Assembly (NCBI RefSeq): GCF_002952775.1
Contig: NZ_CP025066.1
Span: 1,488,001 to 1,552,000, forward strand
Source: Halalkaliarchaeum desulfuricum
GTDB lineage: Archaea > Halobacteriota > Halobacteria > Halobacteriales > Haloferacaceae
DNA: 64,000 nucleotides
Direction of reading: 5' to 3'
Made by a program: the position numbers and the translations under genes. The notes under the pieces were generated by a model. That model was not told the origin of the DNA. It saw nothing but the letters and a program-made list of their open reading frames with translations, and searched no databases. Numbering within the stretch: the first letter of the stretch is position 1; each line of letters starts with the position of its first letter. Positions 31,894 through 39,779 of the stretch are shown here, in pieces.

Positions 31894-34347
31894 ATGACAG
31901 GCGCCGGCGAGGCGACCCGGACGCTCCTCGATGAACGGCCGGAGCTCGAGGACGCGGTTCGATCGGTCGTGGAAACCGAGGAGGCAACCGACGGGCCGTG
32001 GACGTTCCACGACGTAGACGTCGACTCCGGTGCGTTCGGCGAGTTGGTCTCCCGCGGCGTCGTCGAGAAAGTCGACGGCGACTACCGCGTCCCGGACGTC
32101 GAGTCTGTTCGTGCTGCGCTCGCGGGGGAGGCCGCCGAGACGACTGCCGACGAACGGCCGTCCCCGTCCGGATGGCTGCCGGACGACGCACCCGACTTCA
32201 GGGAATTCGCCGACCGCACGTGGGCCCAGCCCCGGGCGATCCTGGGACTCGTCGGGGCGCTGTTCGTGGTCGCGGCGATGCGACTCACCCAGTACGGGTC
32301 GGTGTTCCGCGACGGCCGAGTGGTCTCCCCCGGGAACGACCCGTACTTCTACCGGTACTGGATCGAACAGATGCTCGAACTGTCGGCCGACCCGACAGAC
32401 CTCGGACTCCTCGCGGAGATGCCCGGCGGGGCGACGGGCCGCCGTCCGCTCTCTCATGCAGTGAACTGGTGGTTCACCGCCCTGCTCGGGGGCGATCAGG
32501 CTGCCGTCGACGCGGTGGCCGCCTGGCTCCCGATCGCCGCCATGGTCGGACTCGGGATCGTGGTGTATGCGATCGCGGTCGTCGTGACCCGGGACGTCCG
32601 GGTCGGGCTGGCGTCGGTGTTGCTGTTCGCGATCGCCCCCGTTCACGCCGTCTACACGGGCGTGGGATTTCTCGAACACCGCCTCCACCAGTACTTCTGG
32701 CTGGGGGTCACACTCCTCGGGCTCGTGTGGCTCGCAGTCGATCTCGCCCGTCGGGTGGAGCTCGACGGGCCCGACGACAGCGTCCGGGGTCACCTCCGAT
32801 CCCCGACGTCGTGGCTCGTCGGCCTCGCACTCGGTATCGCCCTCGGGATCTCGATCCACCTGTGGGGAGGGTCGCCGCTCGTGTTCGTCCCGCTCGCCGG
32901 CTACGTCGGACTCCGTGCCGTCCTCGACGCGCGGGCAGGGCTGTCGCCGACGCTCGCGAACCTGCCGGTCCTGCTCGCGCTTGGAGTCGGAAGTCTCCTG
33001 TCGGTAGGGCTCCACGAGAGCTGGGGATGGCACTCCAGCTTCGTCGCGTACACGCCGGTGCTCGTGCTGGGCGGCGCGATCGTCGTGCTCGGGGTCGGCG
33101 AGGTGTGGCGGCGCAGACAGCTCCACGCCGGCCTGTTCGTCGGGCTGCAGGCAACCGTGGCCGCCGTGGGCCTGTTCGCGTTCCGAAGCCTCCGTCCCGA
33201 AGACTGGGTCGAGGCGCAGGGACGAATGGCGGACCTCTTCCTCCGCGAGGGGTACACCGAATCCGTCTCGCTTTTCACTCCCGATTACGCCGTGCTCTTC
33301 GGGCCGCTCGTGCAGATCGGCGTCGGTTTCTACCTCGCGGTGGGCGTGCTCGGGTGGGCGATCTGGCTCACCTGGCGGCGGTACGAGCCCGGATGGCTGC
33401 TGCTTTCGGTGTACACCGGCTACTTCATCGCGCTCGCGGCGATCCAGCTCCGGTTTGCTGCACAGTTGGTCGTTCCGCTGTCGGTGCTCGGCGGCGTCGG
33501 CTTCGTGTACGCGCTTTCAGCCGTCGATCTGGCCCGGGTGCCGCGCCCGTTCCGCGGCGGCGCCGCCGGCTCACCGCGGGGCGACGGGTCGAATTCCTGG
33601 CGCGACGAGGACTCCGGTTCGGACCGGGCCTTCGAACTGCCGGACCCGAGAATGGCCGCGTACTTGCTGGCCGTCGGGTTGCTCCTGTGCAGTTTCAGCC
33701 TGCTGTACGTCCCGAGCCTGACCGCCCAGACGACCTACACCGACGGCCAGTACGCGGCAGTCCAGGAGATCACGACCCACGCCGAGGCGGCCGACCGGGA
33801 GTACCCAGACGACTTCGTGTTGAGTCGGTGGGGCGACAACCGGATGTACAACTACTTCGTCAACGGCGAATCGCGGGGCTACGGCTACGCGATGTCGAAC
33901 TTCGACGAGTTCCGCTTCGGCGACGATCCCGACGGCTGGTACGGGGAGTTCGACGGCCGGGTCGGATACGTCGTCGTCACCGACATCGACGCCGACCTCC
34001 CCGAGGACGCAACCCAGATCCAGTTGCTCGAAGAGTACGGGACCGGGGGGCCGGACGGCGACGCGCTCGCCCACTACCGGGCGATCCTGCTCGAGGAGGA
34101 CGTCGCCGCGTTCGCGGTCGTCCCCGGCGCGACGATCGAACTCGAGGGCGAACCCGGTGCGACGATCGACATCGAGACGACCGCGACCGTCTCCGGCGAG
34201 ACGATCGCGTACGAACGGACGGCGACCGCCGACGAGAACGGCATCGCCCGGGTGACGGTCGCGTATCCCGGCGAGTACGACGTCGACGGCGGGACGGTGA
34301 CGGTGTCGGAAGCCGACGTCGAGGACGGCGCGACTGTCGCCGAGTGA
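31894..34347 (+). CDS. STT3/AglB-like multi-span membrane protein
   Basis: The 817-residue protein has a soluble helical N-terminus (residues 1-110, wHTH-like) and about 12 hydrophobic spans in 112-620. GNDPYFYRYWIEQML (about 148) resembles the first acidic-loop motif of oligosaccharyltransferase STT3/AglB. A soluble C-terminal domain follows (625-817). The expected WWDYG motif is replaced by a segment FVLSRWGDNRMYNYFVNGES, so catalytic equivalence is uncertain. Likely a glycosyltransferase-C family protein of the cell envelope. It follows the DHH gene by 40 bp. Not the canonical AglB. Confidence 0.7.
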   Translation: MTGAGEATRTLLDERPELEDAVRSVVETEEATDGPWTFHDVDVDSGAFGELVSRGVVEKVDGDYRVPDVESVRAALAGEAAETTADERPSPSGWLPDDAPDFREFADRTWAQPRAILGLVGALFVVAAMRLTQYGSVFRDGRVVSPGNDPYFYRYWIEQMLELSADPTDLGLLAEMPGGATGRRPLSHAVNWWFTALLGGDQAAVDAVAAWLPIAAMVGLGIVVYAIAVVVTRDVRVGLASVLLFAIAPVHAVYTGVGFLEHRLHQYFWLGVTLLGLVWLAVDLARRVELDGPDDSVRGHLRSPTSWLVGLALGIALGISIHLWGGSPLVFVPLAGYVGLRAVLDARAGLSPTLANLPVLLALGVGSLLSVGLHESWGWHSSFVAYTPVLVLGGAIVVLGVGEVWRRRQLHAGLFVGLQATVAAVGLFAFRSLRPEDWVEAQGRMADLFLREGYTESVSLFTPDYAVLFGPLVQIGVGFYLAVGVLGWAIWLTWRRYEPGWLLLSVYTGYFIALAAIQLRFAAQLVVPLSVLGGVGFVYALSAVDLARVPRPFRGGAAGSPRGDGSNSWRDEDSGSDRAFELPDPRMAAYLLAVGLLLCSFSLLYVPSLTAQTTYTDGQYAAVQEITTHAEAADREYPDDFVLSRWGDNRMYNYFVNGESRGYGYAMSNFDEFRFGDDPDGWYGEFDGRVGYVVVTDIDADLPEDATQIQLLEEYGTGGPDGDALAHYRAILLEEDVAAFAVVPGATIELEGEPGATIDIETTATVSGETIAYERTATADENGIARVTVAYPGEYDVDGGTVTVSEADVEDGATVAE

Positions 34348-34417
34348 ACTCCCTCGAAGCACCGGCACCGAAGACCCCTCGAAGCACCTTTACACGTCGT
34401 TCCCGTATAACGGCTGC

Positions 34418-35476
34418 ATGAAAACCGGTGTGGCCCTTTTGAACTTCGGGGAACCGTCGCGTCCGGATCGAGACGTTGTGATCGAGTATCTCACCCGGAT
34501 CTTCTACAACAACGCCTCACTCGAACAGGCGGACACCGAGGAGGAGGCGTGGGAACGGTCCCGGGAGCTCGCAGGGCGCCGGGCGCCGAGCCTGCTCGAG
34601 GAGTACGAGGAGATCGGCGGCTCCCCGCTGAACGAACAGGCCGCCGCCCAGCGCGAGGCGCTGTCGGCGGAGCTTTCGGAACGCGGCCACGACGTCGAAC
34701 TGTTTCACGGGATGCAGTTCATGGAGCCACTGATCCCGGACGTCGCCGAACAGTTGGCCGAGGCCGGGATCGAGGCGGTCGTCGGGATGCCGATCTACCC
34801 GCTGTGTGGCCACTCCACGAACGTCGCCGCCCTGAACGACCTCGAGGACGCGATCGCCGACATCGACGGCTACGATCCCGAGTTCGCCGGGATCACGGGC
34901 TGGCACCGCGCGCCGACCTACAACCGAATCCGGGCGGAGACGATTACTGCGTTCCTCGAGGAAAACGACCTCGATCCAAGCGCGCCAGACACCGCGTTCG
35001 TCTTCTCGGCGCACGGAACGCCCGTCCACTACCTCGAGGCGGGGAACCGCTACGACACCTACGTCGAGGAACACGCCGAGACGCTCGCACGGATGGTCGA
35101 CGTCGACGACTACGAACTCGGCTTCCAGAACCACTCGAACCGCGACATCCCGTGGACCGAACCCGAGATCGAGGACGTGATCGAGGGGCTCGAGGGCGAG
35201 GCCGAACGCGTCGTCCTGGAGCCGATGAGCTTCATCCACGAGCAGTCGGAGACGCTCGTCGAACTCGACATCGACCTCCGGGAGGACGCCGAGGCGGTCG
35301 GCCTGGACCTCCACCGGGTGCCGGTCCCTCACGACGATCCCCGCCTGGCGGAGCTGTTCGCCGACCTGCTGGAGCCGTTCCTCTCCGGCTTCGAACCCTC
35401 CTACTACCAGTACCGACAGTGCCAGTGTCGCGACGCGCCAGGGACGTACTGTCTGAACGCACCGCGGCCCGAGTGA
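34418..35476 (+). CDS. hemH: Ferrochelatase family protein
   Basis: Inserts iron into a porphyrin (protoporphyrin, or coproporphyrin in the CpfC-type route). The 352-residue protein has the family opening GVALLNFGEPSRPDRDVVIE, the catalytic-His region VFSAHGTPVHYLEAG (His of SAHG, about residue 195), and EPMSFIHEQSETLVELDID carrying the conserved Glu. The C-terminus has three Cys in YRQCQCRDAPGTYC, possibly an iron-sulfur or metal site as in some bacterial ferrochelatases. It is convergent with hemE with a 37-bp gap; the two genes serve the same pathway. Confidence 0.9.
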   Translation: MKTGVALLNFGEPSRPDRDVVIEYLTRIFYNNASLEQADTEEEAWERSRELAGRRAPSLLEEYEEIGGSPLNEQAAAQREALSAELSERGHDVELFHGMQFMEPLIPDVAEQLAEAGIEAVVGMPIYPLCGHSTNVAALNDLEDAIADIDGYDPEFAGITGWHRAPTYNRIRAETITAFLEENDLDPSAPDTAFVFSAHGTPVHYLEAGNRYDTYVEEHAETLARMVDVDDYELGFQNHSNRDIPWTEPEIEDVIEGLEGEAERVVLEPMSFIHEQSETLVELDIDLREDAEAVGLDLHRVPVPHDDPRLAELFADLLEPFLSGFEPSYYQYRQCQCRDAPGTYCLNAPRPE

Positions 35477-35513
35477 GCGTCGGTTCGGAAAGCGTCCCGT
35501 CTGCTCTGCTTCC

Positions 35514-36521
35514 TTACCGCTCGATCGACTTCGCCGCCTCGAAGAACGCCTCGACTCCCTCGACTGGCGTGTGCCGGTCGAGTCCGTGGCCGAGATTGAG
35601 GATGTGGCCCGCCTCGCCGGCCGCCTCGATCACCTCGCGGGTTCGGTCCCGGATCGTCGACGGCTCGGCAAACAGCGTCGCCGGATCCAGGTTCCCCTGG
35701 ACCGGCTGGTCGCCCAGCTGCGCTCTCGCGTCGGCCATCTCGACCGTCCAGTCGAGCCCGACGACGTCGGCCCCGCTGTCGGCGAGCAGGTCCAGGTTCC
35801 CGCTCGCGTTGCGCACGAAGACGATCGTCGGCACGTCGACCGCCTCGAGCACCTCCCGATGCAACGGCAGCAGGAACTCCCGGTAGTCGGCCGGGGTCAA
35901 CAGCCCGGCGTAGGTGTCGAACAGCTGGATCGCGTCGGCGCCACGATTCTCCTGGTAGGTGACGTAGTCGACGAGCACGTCGGTGAACGCCCGGAGGAGC
36001 CGGCGGAACGCCTCAGGATCCTCCGCCCGCAGGCGGCGAACCGCCGTGAACGACCGCGACGGGGTCCCCTCGCAGACGTACGCCGAGAGGGTAAACGGGC
36101 CGCCGGCGAAACCCAACACGGCAGCCTCCTCGCCGAGTTCGTCGGTCAACCGTTCGAGGAGCTCACCGACGTACCACAGTTCCTCCTCGACGTCACCCTG
36201 CTCCCGCCGCGTGTCTTCGGCGGTCTCGACCGGGTTCTCGACCACCGGCCCCACGCCAGATTCGAGGTGGTAGTCGAACCCCAGCGGTTCGAGCACGGTG
36301 AGGATGTCCGAGTACATGACGACACCGTCTGGCCGGAACCGGCGCCACGGCTGGAGGGTGATCTCGGCCGCGACATCGGGCGTCGAAATCGCCTCCAGAA
36401 ACGTGTACTCATCGCGGAGTTCACGATACTCCGGGAGATACCGCCCCGCCTGGCGCATCATCCAGACTGGAGGCCGTTCGGTCCGCTCTCCGCGGGCGGC
36501 GCGGAGGAATAGCTCCTTCAT
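35514..36521 (-). CDS. hemE: Uroporphyrinogen III decarboxylase
   Basis: Decarboxylates the four acetates of uroporphyrinogen III to give coproporphyrinogen III. The 335-residue TIM barrel has the invariant RPPVWMMRQAGRYLPEYREL (residues 16-35), the catalytic Asp in VMYSDILTVLEPLG (about 70), FAGGPFTLSAYVCEG, the LFDTYAGLL segment, and NLGHGLDRHTPVEGV near the end. Length matches the family. Many archaea use siroheme-derived heme synthesis and lack this enzyme, so its presence together with HemH matters for the pathway. Confidence 0.95.
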   Translation of the reverse strand: MKELFLRAARGERTERPPVWMMRQAGRYLPEYRELRDEYTFLEAISTPDVAAEITLQPWRRFRPDGVVMYSDILTVLEPLGFDYHLESGVGPVVENPVETAEDTRREQGDVEEELWYVGELLERLTDELGEEAAVLGFAGGPFTLSAYVCEGTPSRSFTAVRRLRAEDPEAFRRLLRAFTDVLVDYVTYQENRGADAIQLFDTYAGLLTPADYREFLLPLHREVLEAVDVPTIVFVRNASGNLDLLADSGADVVGLDWTVEMADARAQLGDQPVQGNLDPATLFAEPSTIRDRTREVIEAAGEAGHILNLGHGLDRHTPVEGVEAFFEAAKSIER

Positions 36522-36644
36522 AGCCGACGTTCGACCAGCGCCGGCGTAACTGTTGTGGAACTGGCGGGTCGGTCCGCCGGCTGCACGAGGCGATCGAGTA
36601 TTGGCAGAGATATTCTTTTGCGGGCGTCGGGCGTAGGTTTGATC

Positions 36645-37028
36645 ATGTTCCGAAAACTTCTCGGCGTGCTCGGATTGCTGTGGATGCTCGCACCCGATCG
36701 GCTCGCGCACGCGACAGAACGGTGGGCCACGGAGACGCCCGGCGTCCCCGAACTGCGGTCGTGGGTCGTTCCGGCCATCCGGCTCGAGGGGGCGATGTAC
36801 GTGCTTCTCGCCTGGCGCGGCGGCACCCCCTACGCCGCGCTGAAGAAGGTCTTTGGCGGCGTCGGGCTGTTCGCGTTGGCGTATCCCGAACAGTTCGTCG
36901 GATACGGGACGCGGCTGGCGTACCGGAATCCGGAGGAGTGCGAGTGGAAGCCGGGGGTGTACACGCTGGCGCGGTTCGTGGGACTCGTGTCTCTGCTGGT
37001 TGCGATCGACGAACTCCGGCGAGAGTAG
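36645..37028 (+). CDS. Small membrane protein of unknown function
   Basis: The 127-residue protein has hydrophobic segments at about 4-17 (KLLGVLGLLWMLAP), 46-58 and 68-84 (VFGGVGLFALAYPEQFVGYG), and at the C-terminus (LARFVGLVSLLVAIDELRRE). No motif is recognised. ATG at 36645 follows the rather T-rich TATTCTTTTG (36611-36620), a plausible TATA 30 bp upstream. It diverges from hemE and precedes the mutase gene by 75 bp. The reading frame is real by its hydrophobicity pattern and haloarchaeal codon use. Confidence 0.6.
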   Translation: MFRKLLGVLGLLWMLAPDRLAHATERWATETPGVPELRSWVVPAIRLEGAMYVLLAWRGGTPYAALKKVFGGVGLFALAYPEQFVGYGTRLAYRNPEECEWKPGVYTLARFVGLVSLLVAIDELRRE

Positions 37029-37103
37029 TCGCGGGCGGGATCGTTCCACAGAGCGCCCCGACGGAGCGAACTGTTTTTACGACGCGGCGCGAGGGAACGT
37101 GAC

Positions 37104-38522
37104 GTGTTTGGAACGAGTGGTATTCGAGGAGCTGTCGGGTCGGAGGTGACGGCCGCGCTCGCTGTCTCGCTCGGGCGTGCCGTGGGGAGCGAGCGCCGGC
37201 CGGACGACGATCCGATCGAAACGGCGGTTATCGGCCGGGATCCCCGGGAGAGCGGCCGGGCGCTGTCGGACGCCCTGTCGGCCGGGCTCCGCGAGACCGG
37301 GACCGACGTGATCCGGATCGGGGAGGCGTCGACCCCGACGATCGCCCGGGGCGTCGCCGTCCACGACGCCGACGTCGGTGTCGCCGTGACCGCCTCCCAC
37401 AACCCACCCTCGGACAACGGGTTCAAGCTGTGGAACCCGGACGGCGGGGCGTATCGGCCGGAACAGCGCCGGCGGATCGAACGCCGGATGACCGAAGCGT
37501 CGTTCGACCTGTTCGGCGCGAACGAATTCGGCGTGGAAACCGACTCGAGGGTGGCTATCGAAAGACACCGGCAAGCGCTCGTCGAACACGGGCGAGAGAA
37601 CGCGTCCAGGGAGGCGCTCGCGGAGCTTTCGGTCGTGCTCGATCTCGGCAACGGCGCCGGGCGGGTGACCGCCGACGCGCTCGCGGAGTTGGACGTCGAC
37701 GTCGAGACGCTCAACGCCCAGCCCGACGGGCGGTTCCCCGGGCGGCCGAGCGAGCCGACCGCCGAAACCTGCGACACGCTCGCGGCGACAGTAGAGGCGA
37801 CCGACGCCGACCTCGGACTCGCCCACGACGGCGACGCCGATCGACTGCTGGCCGTGGACGAAACGGGGCGGTTCGTTCCGGGCGACGAACTGCTCGCGCT
37901 GTTTGCCACACGCGCTGTAGGGCCCGGCGAACGCGTGGCCGTCCCCGTCGACACGAGTCAGCTGGTCGCGGACGCGCTCGCGGACGTCGGCGCCGACGTG
38001 GAGTACACCGAGGTGGGCGACGTCCACGTCGCGGAGGCGACCCACCAGGAAGGCGTCGTGTTCGGCGGCGAACCCAGCGGGGCGTGGATCCATCCCGACC
38101 GGACCCGGTGTCCCGACGGCCCGCTGGCTGCGGTGTCGCTTTCGGCGATCGTCGCCCACGAGGTGGCCGCCGGGGGCGCCGGGCTCGGCTCCCTCCTGTC
38201 GTCGTTCGACCCGTATCCGATCGTCCGCGACCAGGTGGAAACGGACCGGAAACGCGAGCTAATGGACGTCGCGACCGACCTTGCCCACGAGCGGTTCGGC
38301 CCGGAGTCCGGTTCGGAGACGGAGCTCACCGCGATCGACGGGATCCGGGTCGACGCCGGGGACGGCTGGTTCCTGGTGCGCGCCAGCGGCACCCAGCCGC
38401 TCGTCCGGATCACCGCCGAGGCGACGACTGCGGAACGGCGCGACGAGTTGGCCCGGCTCGCCCGGGAACTGCTCTCGGATGCGCTCGGCCAGCTCGACGA
38501 TCCGTCGACTCCCGAGCCGTGA
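37104..38522 (+). CDS. glmM: Phosphoglucosamine mutase / phosphomannomutase
   Basis: Interconverts hexosamine or hexose 6- and 1-phosphates; next to GlmS and a GlmU-like gene it most likely makes glucosamine-1-phosphate. The 472-residue protein has FGTSGIRGAVG (start), the catalytic phosphoserine loop VAVTASHNPPSDNGFKLWN, the metal loop GLAHDGDADRLLAVD, the sugar loop FGGEPSGAW and the phosphate-binding RASGTQPLVRI. The start is GTG at 37104, 27 bp after the TATA CTGTTTTTACG (around 37070), so the mRNA should be leaderless. Substrate preference cannot be told by eye. Confidence 0.92.
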   Translation: MFGTSGIRGAVGSEVTAALAVSLGRAVGSERRPDDDPIETAVIGRDPRESGRALSDALSAGLRETGTDVIRIGEASTPTIARGVAVHDADVGVAVTASHNPPSDNGFKLWNPDGGAYRPEQRRRIERRMTEASFDLFGANEFGVETDSRVAIERHRQALVEHGRENASREALAELSVVLDLGNGAGRVTADALAELDVDVETLNAQPDGRFPGRPSEPTAETCDTLAATVEATDADLGLAHDGDADRLLAVDETGRFVPGDELLALFATRAVGPGERVAVPVDTSQLVADALADVGADVEYTEVGDVHVAEATHQEGVVFGGEPSGAWIHPDRTRCPDGPLAAVSLSAIVAHEVAAGGAGLGSLLSSFDPYPIVRDQVETDRKRELMDVATDLAHERFGPESGSETELTAIDGIRVDAGDGWFLVRASGTQPLVRITAEATTAERRDELARLARELLSDALGQLDDPSTPEP

Positions 38523-38565
38523 GAACGCCCTTGGAACATATATCCGCCCGGCGTCTACGCCAAGT

Positions 38566-39285
38566 ATGGAGCGGAGCTGTGGCGGGGAGCCGCCCGGAGA
38601 CGTCGTCGTCGAATCGATCCTCCTTGCCGGCGGGTTCTCGCGCCGATTCGGCGATCGGGAAAAGCTCACCGCGGCTGTCGCGGGCGAACCCATGGTCCGG
38701 CGGGTCGCGCGGACGGTCGAACCGCTCTCGCGCCGGCTCGTCGTGAGCTGCCGCCGAGCACAGCGCGAAGAGCTGGCGGCCGCCCTCGGGGCAACCGACG
38801 GAGCGAAGCGCGACGTCCCGGTTTCGTTCGCGTTCGACGACCGACCCGACGGAGGGCCCCTCGCGGGGCTCGCGTCGTCCGTGGACGAGATCGGGGACGA
38901 CGCCGACGCGACGTTCGTACTCGGCGGCGACTTCCCGCTCGTTCGGACGGCGACGGTCGAAACGCTGCTGACGGCGCTGGGAGGCGAGTTCGGCGATAGG
39001 GAACCTGTCGATGCCGCCGTACCGTCCGTCGACGGTCGGCTCCAGCCGCTGTGTGCGGCCTGCCGAACTGACGCGCTCCGGGCCGCCGTGACGGCGGTCG
39101 AAACTCCCCACAACCGGGCGATGCTTTCGGTGTTCGACCCGCTCTCCGTGCGGACGATCCCCGCCGACCAGCTTCCCGGCGGGGACTCGTCGTTCCGGAA
39201 CGTCAACACCCCCGCTGATCTGCAGGAGATCACCGGGCGGATCGAGTCGGAAACCCCGGACACGCCAGCGGGGGCAAAACAGTGA
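38566..39285 (+). CDS. mobA: Molybdenum cofactor guanylyltransferase
   Basis: Transfers GMP onto molybdopterin. The 239-residue protein shows the nucleotide-binding start SILLAGGFSRRFGDREKLTA (consensus LAGGxSxRxGxxK, residues 17-36), FAFDDRPDGGPLAGLASSVD, the metal-binding ATFVLGGDFPLVRT (about residue 113), and FRNVNTPADLQEI at the C-terminus, as in MobA. TATA-like CATATAT lies at 38538-38544, 27 bp before the ATG. The stop overlaps the GTG start of mobB. The substrate-using oxidoreductase is 4 kb away. Confidence 0.9.
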   Translation: MERSCGGEPPGDVVVESILLAGGFSRRFGDREKLTAAVAGEPMVRRVARTVEPLSRRLVVSCRRAQREELAAALGATDGAKRDVPVSFAFDDRPDGGPLAGLASSVDEIGDDADATFVLGGDFPLVRTATVETLLTALGGEFGDREPVDAAVPSVDGRLQPLCAACRTDALRAAVTAVETPHNRAMLSVFDPLSVRTIPADQLPGGDSSFRNVNTPADLQEITGRIESETPDTPAGAKQ

Positions 39286-39779
39286 GCTCCGACGACCCGA
39301 AACGGGGGACGTTGACCGTCCTGCAGGTCGTCGGCCCGAGCGACACCGGGAAGACCACGCTCCTCGAGCGACTCGTCGAACAGTTCGGCGAGCGAACGGA
39401 CGGTCGGATTGCGACGGTAAAAGCGATCCACCACGACGTCGAACCGGACACGCCCGGGGAGGACACTCACCGGCACCGCACCGCCGGCGCCGACACGGCG
39501 ATCGGTATCACGCCGTCGCTTTCGTTCAGGATTACCCCCGGCGGCAAGGGGGACGACGACGTGGCCGCACTCGAATCGGTTCTCGCGGACCTCGAACGCG
39601 ACGGCTACGACGTCGCCCTCGTCGAAGGGTTCACTGCGGCTGGGCTGCCGGCTGTAGTGCTGGGGACTGCAGGTTTGCACGAAGCGGAACGCGAGCGGGA
39701 CGGCCGGGTGATCGCCGCAGGGGAGACCGCAGACGACGTGGATCTCGAGGCGGTCCTCGCGTATCTCACTCCACGGTGA
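39282..39779 (+). CDS. mobB: Molybdopterin-guanine dinucleotide biosynthesis adaptor
   Basis: GTP-binding helper of MobA. The 165-residue protein has a P-loop VVGPSDTGKTTLLERLVEQF (residues 16-35), the conserved IATVKAIHHDVEPDTPGEDT, then AGADTAIGIT and DVALVEGFTAAGLPAVVLG. The GTG start overlaps the mobA stop by 4 bp, so the two are cotranslated. The 3' end overlaps glmS, on the opposite strand, by 14 bp. Confidence 0.9.
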   Translation: MSSDDPKRGTLTVLQVVGPSDTGKTTLLERLVEQFGERTDGRIATVKAIHHDVEPDTPGEDTHRHRTAGADTAIGITPSLSFRITPGGKGDDDVAALESVLADLERDGYDVALVEGFTAAGLPAVVLGTAGLHEAERERDGRVIAAGETADDVDLEAVLAYLTPR

